Positions 53,804-64,000 of a stretch of 64,000 nt of DNA are shown here, one piece after another (the stretch's first letter is position 1; every line of letters starts with the position of its first letter). The position numbers were made by a program, and so were the translations under genes. Source of the stretch: Halocaridina rubra (lineage: Eukaryota; Arthropoda; Malacostraca; Decapoda; Atyidae); assembly GCA_037179515.1 (NCBI GenBank), contig JAXCGZ010013546.1, forward strand, positions 17,826 through 81,825. Reading direction: 5' to 3'. The notes below the pieces were generated by a model that was given only the letters and a program-made list of their open reading frames with translations, was not told the DNA's origin and did not search any database.

Positions 53804-54408
53804 GCACCAGTAATAAAAAAATATTAATAATAATAACCTCCGGAATACTCAAAAGTAATAAAATTTCATCAACAATGACATACACACAAATGATTAAATA
53901 TTTTGTCAAAAGTAATATTGTGGAAATAAAAGAAGCATATTTAATACATGCAGAATTTAAAATACAAATTTCATTTCTAAGTTCACTAGAACTTGGCTGA
54001 AGGTACAAAGAGGACACGATTTTTTTTTTAAAATTCATTTAAGAGCAAGACAGTGCTTAATAATCAATAATAACATAATATTAATACAGTTTTATATATA
54101 TTTTATTATAATTATTATTATTTGAAGCCATTAGGAAAAATTTAATTATCATAATTCGAATTCATTTTTAACATCATTTTGCAAGAAATTTGACATGCCT
54201 TGATAAAATATGTATATAAAAAATCATGCTATTTAAGCATATATGTATATATTTTATATTCTTATTTATCTTAACTTGAAGTGCCTGGACAATGAGCAAT
54301 ATATATATGAATAATTATAAGCAATTTCAGGTAATTTTATGATAAAACTGAAGCAATTTGCTCGAATAAAATAAAAATAAAAACGAAAAATTCTGACTCA
54401 AAACTTAC

Positions 54409-54471
54409 CTTGGGATGACATTCTAGGAAGAGTTGAGCACTTGATCGCTGGCTTGATGGGTTGTTTTTCAG
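54409..54471 (-). CDS. SRCIN1-like: SRCIN1-like gene, short linker exon
   Basis: The acceptor TTCTATAATCGTAG and the consensus donor CCCAAG/GTAAGT enclose 63 nt, phase 1 at both ends. It reads EKQPIKPAIKCSTLPRMSSQ. The peptide is basic and Ser/Pro-rich, probably disordered, with STLP as a possible phosphorylation site. The G at its end pairs with TG of the microexon (Val), with AC of the proline-rich exon (Asp) or with AT of the coiled-coil exon (Asp). Skipping of the intermediate exons keeps the frame. Confidence 0.85.
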
Positions 54472-54818
54472 CTACGATTATAGAAAACGGGATTAGTAAT
54501 AAAAAACGATTCCTATGTGGCGTTAAAGAAAACGGATTATTCATAGAAAATGGGTCATAATTAACTAGAGAAAACGGTATTAGTCTCATACCAAAAGCTA
54601 TGTAAAAATAAGATTTTATCTCGCTTTTAATAGATATTAGCTATAGTCAAGTAGCGTACTGCTATAGTAAACTATATAATGATTATTTCACTAGTCTTGG
54701 CAAACACATATATCACTACTATATATAAAATAAAATAAAAATATTTAATGTCATTGCATTAAACCACGTGAATCCCTCTCTAGACTCCATGTTTGACTGA
54801 GTGAAAATGAACTATCTT

Positions 54819-54820
<2 letters not shown>

Positions 54821-54881
<61 letters not shown>
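54821..54881. repeat. (TA)n microsatellite
   Basis: About 30 TA units, left of the tRNA-like inverted pair. Confidence 0.97.
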
Positions 54882-54884
<3 letters not shown>

Positions 54885-54912
54885 AAATAAGCACATTACC
54901 ATATGTGAAAAC

Positions 54913-55065
54913 ATGAATCATATTTTACCCGACCGGGACTCGAACCTCGGACGCAGAATTACTATGCCAAGGCACTACCAACTACACCACAGACGGTGTA
55001 GTTGATAACACCTTTGCACAGTAATTATGTGTCCTAGGTTCGTGTCCTGGTCGGGTAAAATATGA

Positions 55066-55070
<5 letters not shown>
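54913..55070. repeat. Head-to-head pair of tRNA-derived SINE-like units
   Basis: The left half, read on the minus strand, has GTGGTGTAGTTGGTAGTGCC (A-box type) and GAGGTTCGAGTCCCGG (B-box type). It ends TCGGGTAAAATATGATTCAT. The right half, on the plus strand, has GTGTAGTTGATAACACC and TAGGTTCGTGTCCTGG and ends with the same TCGGGTAAAATATGATTCAT. The two meet at CCACAGACGGTG. A functional tRNA is unlikely: the acceptor stem does not close and the anticodon arm is degenerate. Confidence 0.75.

Positions 55071-55162
<92 letters not shown>
55069..55162. repeat. (TA)n microsatellite at a SINE-like 3' end
   Basis: A TA array beginning exactly where the right tRNA-like unit ends (ATGATTCAT). Confidence 0.97.
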
Positions 55163-55164
<2 letters not shown>

Positions 55165-55637
55165 CATTAGATCAAAATCCATGAGCTCGCAATGCGTGTA
55201 TAAGAACCTAGTACTATGATCACAGACACTCATAGAAACAATTATATACTGAGTAATACTTTTTTTTTTTTACTTGTTTCTTCATACTTTTCTTCTTCTC
55301 TGTATTGTTGTCTTTTTATCGATTTTGGGCATTTTGAGCATGATAAGTAAGAATATATTCAGTACAGTGTTTTATGTTGTTCAGTGGGGATTACACTTCA
55401 AAAAGGGCGTTACTTTTGTCACATCTGTATTTCATGCCCTAGGACAGAAGACCACTGAGTAAAACATTCAAAATGATATTTAAAAATAAGAGACACATAT
55501 CATTCAACGCCAACATCGAAAAAAAAAATGAAAAGTTGAATTAATACATATGTATTCTTGTGGATCCCCGGTGAACATTAAGAAACAAAACTACAATTAT
55601 AAAAAAATAACTATCTCTAACGTTGAAGCATTCAGTG

Positions 55638-55996
<359 letters not shown>

Positions 55997-56235
55997 TAAA
56001 TGGATTACATTGACACAAAATATTTCAATAAACAAATATTCAAAGAATGAAAAACACACAGACAAAGCTAGGAGTTTAGAGGGAATTATAATATACTAAA
56101 CAAAAAAGAATATAACACATTGTTATTTTCTAAATTTTCCAAACACTCTTTACGCATTTTGCCATAATTATTTTGTAATTTTGTTAAAATTCACTAAATA
56201 AATAAAAATAATTTTTTTTCTTAAATCCTTATTAC

Positions 56236-56322
56236 CTGCTGGGACATGTTGTTTGGGAGGTGTGTTCAGGTCCGGAAGATCATCACTGAACGATACGGAC
56301 TTCTCAAAGGAAACTGATTTCT
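56236..56322 (-). CDS. SRCIN1-like: SRCIN1-like gene, exon with SVSF repeat
   Basis: The acceptor TTTTATTACAG and the donor CAGCAG/GTAATA enclose 87 nt, phase 1 at both ends. It reads KSVSFEKSVSFSDDLPDLNT and then PPKQHVPA. The duplicated KSVSF motif followed by acidic residues suggests phosphorylated serines; p140Cap/SKT proteins have comparable Ser-rich linkers before the coiled coil (family knowledge; equivalence inferred). No other frame is open across the segment. Confidence 0.85.
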
Positions 56323-56370
56323 CTGTAATAAAAACAAAACGTTACACTTTCATTATATGAACGAGACTTT

Positions 56371-56602
56371 GGCCCGATTTCTTAAACAGTGTAAACCTAG
56401 GACACCATATAGTTACTTAGCTAGACACACACAAATGGATTTCATAAACGCATCTGACGCGGTTCTGTGTATGGCTAGGATCCCGTACGGGATCCTGACC
56501 ATACACAGAACCGCGTCAGATGCGTTTATGAAATCCATTTGTATGTGTCTAGCTAAGTAACAATGTGGTGTCCTAGGTTTACACTGTTTAAGAAATAGGG
56601 CC
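56371..56602. mobile_element. Foldback MITE, Harbinger-like (copy 2, two arms)
   Basis: A near-perfect palindrome runs from GGCCCGATTTCTTAAACAGT to its inverse ending AAATAGGGCC. The centre is GATCCCGTACGGGATC. TTT flanks both ends (56368-56370, 56603-56605), a 3-bp duplication. It is the same family as 39403-39741 but with only one copy of each arm. Both-strand ORFs here are palindrome translations. Confidence 0.8.
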
Positions 56603-56626
56603 TTTGTCAAACACAATAATATTAGG

Positions 56627-57010
56627 ACCTCTAAATGAATCAAGCTTTGTTCATTTATTTCATGCTTTTTTTTTCATTTGTACTATTTAAACGTAAAGTT
56701 TTCATCAGATGAACGAACTAGATAAAATATTTTTACGTGAGCGCCTCAAAATGAACGAAGCTTAATATATATGTTTCATATTTCTTCGTTTGTAAAACGA
56801 AAACGTTGTGTTTTGAGCAAGTGAATAGAGGCGTATGTAACATTTCTATGCAGGAGTCTCTAAAATGGACGATTTTTTTTTCTTCAAATTTTGTTCATGG
56901 TTTTTTAATGTTTAACATGTAAAAGTTAAGTTTTGAGCGCGTGAACGAGGCATATCTAACACTGCTATGTTAGCGCCTCTCAGTGAACTCCTCTAATCCG
57001 TGTAATAGGA
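56627..57010. repeat. Old degenerate repeat, left part
   Basis: Repeated blocks ATGAACGAAGCTT, TTTGTTTTGAGCAAGTGA-type and GAGCGCCTC occur two to three times. They reappear at 58590-58830 on the other side of a LINE. Confidence 0.55.
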
Positions 57011-57019
57011 GGAGTACAC

Positions 57020-58560
57020 GTGTAGTCCCTCCATATATAATGAGTATGTAGTAACTTTACAGGAATTTGTCTGTTGTTTGTAGTTGGTAAGGGGCATAGA
57101 AGGGTGAGGATTGAGAGAATTATAATAGGAAATAAGAGAATGACCGGGAAAGAACAATATGGGTTCGGGAAAGGAAAAATTTATGTGGACCACGACTTTG
57201 TAGTAGGACAGGTGTGTAAGAAGTGCTTAGAGAACGGTTAGGAAAGTTTTGAAGGGTTTTCATGGAGAAAGCGTATAACAGGGTTGTTAGAGTAGCGTTG
57301 TGAAGTACTTTGCGACTGTATATAAAAAGAGGAACTGAGGTGAATGTGGGGTTACGTCAATGATGTACAATGTTGTGGTGGTTGTTCAATGTATAAATGG
57401 ATGGAGTGGCAAGGAGAGTAAATAATAAAAGTGCTAGTCAGAGACCTGGAATGGTCAATGCCAGAGGAAGGTTATGTTAAATGACTCAATTGTTATTTTC
57501 AGATGAAAAGAAGCTGGTAGCAAATTCGGAGGAGGCACTGAAGAAGTTGGCGACGGAGTTCGCAAGGGCGTGTGAGATAAAGAAATTACGGGAAAATACT
57601 GGTAAAGTTACTGAATGTACGAGGAATGTTGATGGGGGAAGAATGAATGCGAGTGAATGGGGAGATGCTTGAGGAAACTGAGTTTCAAGTTTCTGGGGTC
57701 GAAAGTAGCACTGAATGAATGATCAGAAGCAGAATTTAGTTACAGTGTGAAGAATGCGGGCAATGTATTCCTGGGAGGAATAGTGTGATGAATAATAGGA
57801 ATTTGGGAATGAATGCAAAGAAAAGATCATATAGAGTGATTGTATGTATGGTACTGAATGAAGGAGAGACTTGGAATGCAACAGTGGATAATAAGAACAA
57901 ATTGCGTGCAATGAAGATGAGGCGATTGGGAAATATGATAATTGTGTCAAGAGATGATAGAGTGATAAATGATAATTGAGGGGAGAGGCAGAGAATGGGT
58001 GTTGGAAGAAAGCTGTAGAATAAGTTAGATCAAAGAGTTCTAAGATAGTTTGGCTATAAAGAGAGAATGAGAGAGAAATGACTATCAAAGCAAGCGTGGA
58101 GAACTATGTAAGTGGAGTGAAGCAAAAAGGAAGACCTATAATGAGATGGAGGAATGGAGTGAGAAGAGCATTGGGTGCACGTGGCAGGTCAGTGGAACAG
58201 GGGAGAAAGAGTGCAAGAGAGAAGGAGGAGTGGATAGAGGGTGTGTTTAGGTGACGCGGATCAAAGAGACTTCCCATACCTGCTCAGGGTTTTAAACTGG
58301 GACGGGTAGGTGTCGGAGGTTACCATGATATGAAACGGTGGGGATAAACCAGGTACAGTTATCGAGCTCACAACAGATCACTGCCCACTTACCTTGTGGA
58401 TGACCCAAGTAGTGTGAGGGTGGTGGTGGAAATTTATTATGGCCCTTCATACTCAAGGAGATAAGATGGGTGATTGGGGGGAATTGCCTCTGTATGAATG
58501 GGTGTGTGCTTTGACTCAGTCAACCCGTTACAGGAAAGTTACGGGCATAGCATACATATG
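57020..58560 (+). pseudogene. Decayed RTE-type LINE (reverse transcriptase remnants)
   Basis: Frames with many stops and shifts read, in order, KEQYGFGKGK and CKKCLENG near 57150-57240 (palm region). Then come LLFSDEKKLVANSEEALKKL at 57487, where the catalytic AD-D box is degraded to SDEKK, followed by GKVTECTRNVDGGRMN. Next are NLGMNAKKRSY and GETWNA near 57800-57880, and KQKGRPIMRWRNGVRRALGA near 58118. The end shares GATGACCCAAGTAG and TTTGACTCAGTCAACCCGTT with the fragment at 34317-34490. No product is possible. Confidence 0.8.
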
Positions 58561-58589
58561 AGTATCTTTGATCTTTAAATATTTTTATT

Positions 58590-58830
58590 TGAATATTGAA
58601 CAAAGCTTCTTCAACAAATTTATGCTAACGCCTCCAAATGAACGAAGCTTCCCCATGTGTTACTTAAACTAACTGCTTTGTTTTGAGCAAGTGAGCGAAA
58701 ATTTTCCAAATGAACGAAGCTTTCTCATGTGTTACTTAAACTTTAAATGTTTCGTTTTGAGCAAGTGAGCGAAGATTTTCCAAATGAACAAAGCTCCTTC
58801 ATTTCTCTTCGTTTAAAAATGTGTCGACAA
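58590..58830. repeat. Old degenerate repeat, right part (about 70-80 bp units)
   Basis: Two and a half copies of a unit with CAAATGAACGAAGCTT, CATGTGTTACTTAAACT and GTTTTGAGCAAGTGAGCGA. It is the same family as 56627-57010. Confidence 0.65.
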
Positions 58831-60126
58831 AACCATGAAAAAAATTCAGGATTTACAAGGAATGGCATAAAAAATGTAACATGCGATTAACAAGTGCATA
58901 AGTATATATAAATGGTTGATATAGAGTTATACATAAATATACGGCGTATATATACATGTTGTATACATGGCTGTATATGACTAAATATTCATATACATAG
59001 AGACATATATGCATGATAAGTAAACATATACATATAAAACCTCTCGATTAATACACATATTATCGTATACTATAGTAATAATAATAGTAATACAAATTAA
59101 TAAAAGTAATTATAACAACGACATAATAATTAAAAATATTAAAGGATAAAAGTGCTAAATATATATATAAAAACAACAGTACTTTAAGACGAATATTTAC
59201 ATTTAGTGAAAGAAATGAAAAAAATATTTATAATACATTAAACTAGTAAAACTAGAAGTCTAGTTATTAATAACCACCTCTAATTAACTAACTGATACGA
59301 GTGGTGAACTAATTTCGAACTAGTACTGGTAGTGATAATACATATTCCACAACAACGTTTTTACTGTATTTGTGAAGGATACAGGGAAATACATGCAAAA
59401 TACAGAGTGTATTTTCTGTAATTATTATTCTTTTTATTTCATTTAAAAATGTGTCATTTTACAATCGATAAATATTTTACTTTTGACTTTTGGAAGACAG
59501 AAGGATGTGAAAGGTTGGTTAAATTTGTTAATCAATTATTTTAACAAGTGTGAACACTTGTATTTGCTGTGAACACACACTATCAAACGCGAGGATTCAA
59601 TCCTGAGACTTTTCAAGCTAAAAAAAAAAGTGGTCTCAGGGTCGATTCCTTGCGTTGAGAAGTGTGCGCAATTTAAGTGAATTTTATTTGTGAGGGGGAA
59701 GGAGCTAGTGGGGGTCAAGGGGGGTTAGTACAATAATAATAAAAGTTGCAATTAGTATTGTACATGAATAAGGAGCGAAGGATATTATAATAATAAAAAA
59801 AAATAACATTCATATTCAAAATCCACGTAGCCAAAAGATAGCAAGGAGAAAAAATTAGGTTTATAATTAATAATGATAATAATAATAATAATAATTATAA
59901 TAATAAATTTCACGTGCTAAAGAATATCATTAATAATAGTAATAACAATAGTAACAGCAGTAGTAAGTAATGGTACTCGCTTGCATAAAAAAAAGGTATA
60001 AAAAGCTGGTTGATAGATGGGGTTACAAAAACATGTTTTTTTTTGTTTTTATAAAAAAAAAAAACGTGAGAGGGAAAAAAGTAATTTTTTTTACGCTAAA
60101 AAAAGTCATTGAATTTTTAGGCCTAC
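58831..60126. other. Intron sequence; small inverted repeat at 59582-59665
   Basis: Mostly AT-rich with short TAA runs (59863-59905). At 59582-59665 CAAACGCGAGGATTCAATCC and TGAGAC are inverted as GTCTCAGGGTCGATTCCTTG with CGTTGA, around an A-run. The sequence resembles a tRNA T-arm foldback. Confidence 0.45.
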
Positions 60127-60180
60127 CTCGACCTCTTCCTAATTTTGGCGGCTTTGTGTCTGGGCGTAGATATGTATCGT
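60127..60180 (-). CDS. SRCIN1-like: SRCIN1-like gene, most upstream exon recognised (54 nt)
   Basis: The acceptor CATAAATTTCAG and the donor GTCGAG/GTAGGC enclose 54 nt with phase 1 at both ends. The exon reads DTYLRPDTKPPKLGRGR. Its last G joins AG of the next exon to give Glu, continuing into the KSVSF repeat. GC content stands out sharply from the flanking intron. The incoming phase shows that more coding exons lie further upstream, beyond or undetected within the right 3.8 kb. Confidence 0.78.
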
Positions 60181-61299
60181 CTGAAATTTATGGCGATGAT
60201 GTGTTAAAAATATTTTTTTTCTTTTTTTCTTTTTAATATTAAGTTTAATGTTCTATCTTTCATTATCATAAGTATTTTTTCTATTTTTTTTAAATACTTT
60301 TTTCTGTTCAATATTCTGCTTTTTCTATTTTTTTTTCTTTATCGAAATTATTTTTTCTATATATTTTATTTTCTTAAAGATGGTGAAGACCCAAATTGCG
60401 GTTCCTTAATCCAAGCACAAAGTCCATAGTTATGTATATGATAATTTTATTTTTATAAAGACAGACAGATGAACTTTCAGAAACAGTTATTATATTCTCA
60501 AATTCAGCTGAGGCGAGGTCTGAAATGAAGAAAAATCTACGTTTTCTTATTAAAACAAATATTGAAAAATGTTCAGAAACGTGTTCTGTTCCTGTTTTCA
60601 GTCAGATTGTAGTTACGTTTTCTAATGAAACTTGGAAAATGGATAAAAAAAATTTTCCTCCACAGTCCAAGTGAGCTGCACTTGAAAATATTTCTTCAAA
60701 ATTTCAAATAAATATTCTGTTCCTATTTTCAACCGAGTTGCAATCGGAGAGACAAAAAAGATAATAGTTTCTTTTATATAAAAGTTTCATGAACACATTA
60801 ATTACTTTATTGCAAAGAAATGGCATCTTTAAAGAGAAACATTTTATAATGCTAATAAAAAAAAACGAAAAAAAAAGATTTGACATTTTTATCGTGTTTC
60901 TGTTTTCAGCTGAAATACATTTAGTACAAATTTAATAACATTTAGTTCATATTTAACATATTATATTTCCTAAAACAATTTAATTTAACTTTCTAATAAT
61001 AAAAAAAGACAATATATATAACTATGGAATATGTGTTTTCGTACCTTTACTTAATAATAAAAAAAGATATCTTTTTCATGAACTTACGACTATTAGGAAA
61101 AAATGGAACACATATTTAATCGGAGATTAATCTAGATAGGAGGGTAATAACAGTAAACACATATTGTAATATATAAATTAATATATATATATTACATCTA
61201 TAATCTATATTCAGTCTATAAGCTTAGAAATATGGGGAAAAATCCTTATGAATTAAAAAGAAAAAAGGTAACCTACATTTGTGATTATATTCTCTTTTG

Positions 61300-62560
61300 G
61301 AAATGAAAAAAACTGGGAAGTGTTACTAGGAATTACTTTCTTTTTGAGGTAAAAATGTAAGATAAGAATTACATTGTATATAACTTTCTTTTAGGGGATA
61401 AACCAGGAAGTTACATTATGAGGAAAATTTTATTTCCGAAAAAGACGCTGAAATTACTTTTTTTTTGGGGGGGAACGATCAAAACCACTGTAAAAATTAC
61501 ATTAAGAAATACTTAAAAAAAAAAACCCTGGGAAAATTACATTAAGAAATACGTTTTTTTGGGGGGGGAAACCAAAAATTATTCCCTTCTTGGAATTGAA
61601 GAAATAAAAATAAAATTCAAAATATAAGTTATTTATCTTTGGGAATTATTAAAAAAAAAGATTCATTGAGCTTCAAAGAGCAATATAAAAGTAACAATAT
61701 TTTTTACTTTCTTTTCAGATTCATGACTTTCTTTTTTTCGGAAAGAAAAAGAAAAAAGAAAAATTCCACCAGAGAAGATTACATTAGAAATTATTTTCTT
61801 TTTACGTTAAAAAATGGTATAGAAAGCTCACATTTAGAAATTATTTTCTATTCAACATTAAATCGTCTTATAAAACGATACGGATTATTTTTTTTAACTA
61901 ACATACAGAAATTACTTTTTATTTAACATCATTCTGTCTATAAAACGGGATACTTTTTTTAATATTATTTACGTTGAAAAATAACTTTTACTTAACATTA
62001 TTAAATTTAAAACTGACTTCATATTTAATATTACATTGTCTTTATGAAACGATACGGATTCCTTTTAACTTACATTTAAGGTTTACTTTTAATTTAACAT
62101 TGTCTTTATAAAAAGATAGGGATTATTTTTAATTTATATTCAGAAATTACTTTTTATTTCGCATAATTCGGTCTTTTCCTAACGATATTGATTTTTTTTC
62201 TAACTTACATTTAGAAATTACTTTATTGATTTTTTTCTAACGTACATTTAGAGATTACTTCATTGATTTTTTTCTAACTTACATTTAGAGATTACTTTCT
62301 ATACTTTACATTATACAGTTTTCATAAAAAAATATATATTCAGATCTTTTTAAATTACATTTAGAAATTACCTTCTATTTAACAGTATTCGGTCTTTATA
62401 GAACAATACCGATGTTTTTAATACAAATTTAGAGATTATTTTCTATTTAACAGTGTTCTGTCTTTTATAGAAAGATATAATTTTTGCTTAACTTAACAAG
62501 GAAGGTGGCTAAAGATTACATTATCAAAGACCATTTCTTAAGCACAATTTGCCATAAGAA
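61300..62560. repeat. Degenerate AT-rich tandem repeat, about 80-bp period
   Basis: Blocks TTACATTTAGAAATTACTTT, TATTTAACATTATTCGGTCT and TATAAAACGATACGGATT recur about nine times between 61780 and 62500 with many changes. The sub-block TTTTTTCTAACTTACATTTAG repeats at about 39-bp spacing near 62190-62290. Similar ATTACATTAAGAAATAC blocks occur from 61300 on. G-runs interrupt it at 61470 and 61560. Confidence 0.7.
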
Positions 62561-62755
62561 AATATAAATTAAAAATTAATTTTTAACTCAAATGAACAGG
62601 ATGAAAAAGTGTACATTATCAGAAGGTAATTATTAAGACATACGTTTCCTTGTAAGTAGGACAACAGAAATGGGGAAAAAAAAATATTTTCAATTTAAAA
62701 GTACTACAGAAAAAATATCTTGCCAGTTACTATTTTTTAAGGTTTATGTTTGCTG

Positions 62756-62846
<91 letters not shown>
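62756..62846. repeat. (TA)n microsatellite
   Basis: About 45 uninterrupted TA units. Confidence 0.97.
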
Positions 62847-62849
<3 letters not shown>

Positions 62850-62982
62850 TAAAAGTTGAAAAAAAGGAAAACACCAAGAAAAATAAAAACTTGCATTGGA
62901 AAATAGCTAATTCATGTTTAAAATAGTTTTTAATAAGATAAATTAATAGCATGTGGATACATCTTACGTAAAAGAGCGAGAA

Positions 62983-63159
<177 letters not shown>

Positions 63160-63509
63160 CACACTAACAATGACTATTTCTACATCACAGAATGATGTTT
63201 AGAGATTAAATTTCAACAGCCATACAATAGAAAAACTGAAATTAGAATATTGTATTTCGAGTTGAAAATACTTTCATTTTTCGAAAGATAAAATCATCTT
63301 ATTTATATATACAAGAGATGGGATTAAATTAAACATAATTACTTGAAATTATTTAAGCAGAATTTAGTGTGTTAAATGAAACATATCAATATTTATGAGG
63401 ACTATGAAGAGGAAAAGTTTCGCGAGAGGAAAATTTTCCTAATCAAATATAAATTATAGTTACAAATAGAAACATATCTAGTTATAATAATAATTATACA
63501 TTCTTGAGA

Positions 63510-63975
63510 AATAAATAATTCTCATTAAGAATAATTCGTCATTGTAAAATGAATCTTATAAACTTATAAAATCAAAAGTTTATCAATTATATTCACAAAA
63601 GATATATATAATTCTTATTAAGCATAATTTGTATTTGCAAAATGAAGTTTATATAAACTCGAAAGGAAAGTTTTCATAATAAATGCTTCTAATTAACAAT
63701 AATTCGCATTAATTACATGACACGTTTATAATAATAATAAAAAAATATCGGGAGAAAAATACATGCTTATAATAAGCCTTATTTATATCTGTAATATGAA
63801 TCATATTTAATTATAAGAAAAAGAAGAGTTTTATTTTTAGAGACTTTAAATGCGTCTAATTATATATAAAACTAAATTCATATTCTTAATATGAAAACAC
63901 ATATAATTAAAATATTAAAAAGAAAAATTTGCATAAAGTAAAGTTTCTTGTTAATCATAATTTCACTCGAATAGA
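63510..63975. repeat. Degenerate AT-rich tandem repeat, about 85-95 bp period
   Basis: Segments beginning near 63518, 63610, 63683, 63761 and 63850 share a pattern: TTCT(T/C)ATTAA-ATAATTCG, AAAATGAA, TTATAA-ACT and GAAAAGTTT. The copies are strongly diverged. No gene is visible from 63158 to the window end. Confidence 0.5.
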
Positions 63976-64000
63976 AAAATATAATGATAATAATAATAAT

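Noticed and set aside
54913..55070. A tRNA gene on either strand
   Set aside because: A- and B-box-like sequences exist, but the acceptor stem and anticodon arm do not form; inverted SINE-like repeats explain it better.
56357..56643. Two nearly identical ORFs on opposite strands
   Set aside because: They arise from the palindromic Harbinger-like element.

Overview
This is a eukaryotic, AT-rich window dominated by simple repeats and mobile-element debris. It shows (TA)n, (GA)n, (TAA)n and (CA)n tracts of 60-400 bp every few kb, intact and broken CR1- and RTE-type LINEs, palindromic MITEs and tRNA-derived SINE-like repeats. Together with exons of 40-250 bp in long introns, this suggests an arthropod, most likely a decapod crustacean. 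That assignment is inference from repeat style, not from a species marker.

The one clear host gene is on the minus strand. Eleven exons between 60180 and 24963 were found by reading splice sites and codon phase, not from long ORFs. Every junction keeps the frame, and joined they give 397 codons ending in TGA. The second half (from 37688 down) is a coiled-coil region that matches the p140Cap / SRC kinase signaling inhibitor 1 (SRCIN1) / sickle tail (KIAA1217) family, an AIP3/Bud6-related group of actin- and Src-linked scaffolds. The first half is low-complexity, basic and proline-rich, and made of exons that all begin and end in phase 1. The 5' part of the gene lies beyond the right edge or was not recognised. 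A strong donor inside the last exon, and weaker exon-like islands at 20.3, 19.3 and 18.8 kb, suggest alternative C-termini.

Layout. 1-10.4 kb: AT-rich sequence with no gene, TA arrays, a degenerate tandem and a SINE-like repeat. 10.4-11.1 kb: a weak plus-strand exon candidate and a pogo/Tigger-type MITE with a transposase remnant. 12.5-16.6 kb: a structurally intact CR1-type LINE (ORF1 plus EN/RT ORF2), with a -1 slippery heptamer in the ORF overlap. 17-24 kb: large GA arrays and exon-like islands. 25-37.7 kb: the conserved 3' exons of the host gene, with a 5'-truncated CR1 copy at 28.7-30.6 kb in an intron and LINE/SINE fragments. 38-50 kb: foldback MITEs of hAT-like, Harbinger-like and mariner-like type, the proline-rich exon, a G-rich G4-prone block and a 42-bp minisatellite. 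50-56 kb: TAA/CA/TA arrays, an RTE-type LINE fragment, a 42-nt microexon, another exon and a head-to-head tRNA-like SINE pair. 56-60.2 kb: two exons, a second Harbinger-like foldback and a decayed RTE-type LINE inserted in an older repeat. 61-64 kb: degenerate AT-rich tandem repeats with one TA and one GA array.

The host gene and the mobile elements have no evident functional link. The elements sit in its introns and flanks, and several TA arrays abut recognisable element ends or lie within 100 nt of splice acceptors. Almost all long ORFs outside the LINEs are translations of simple repeats.
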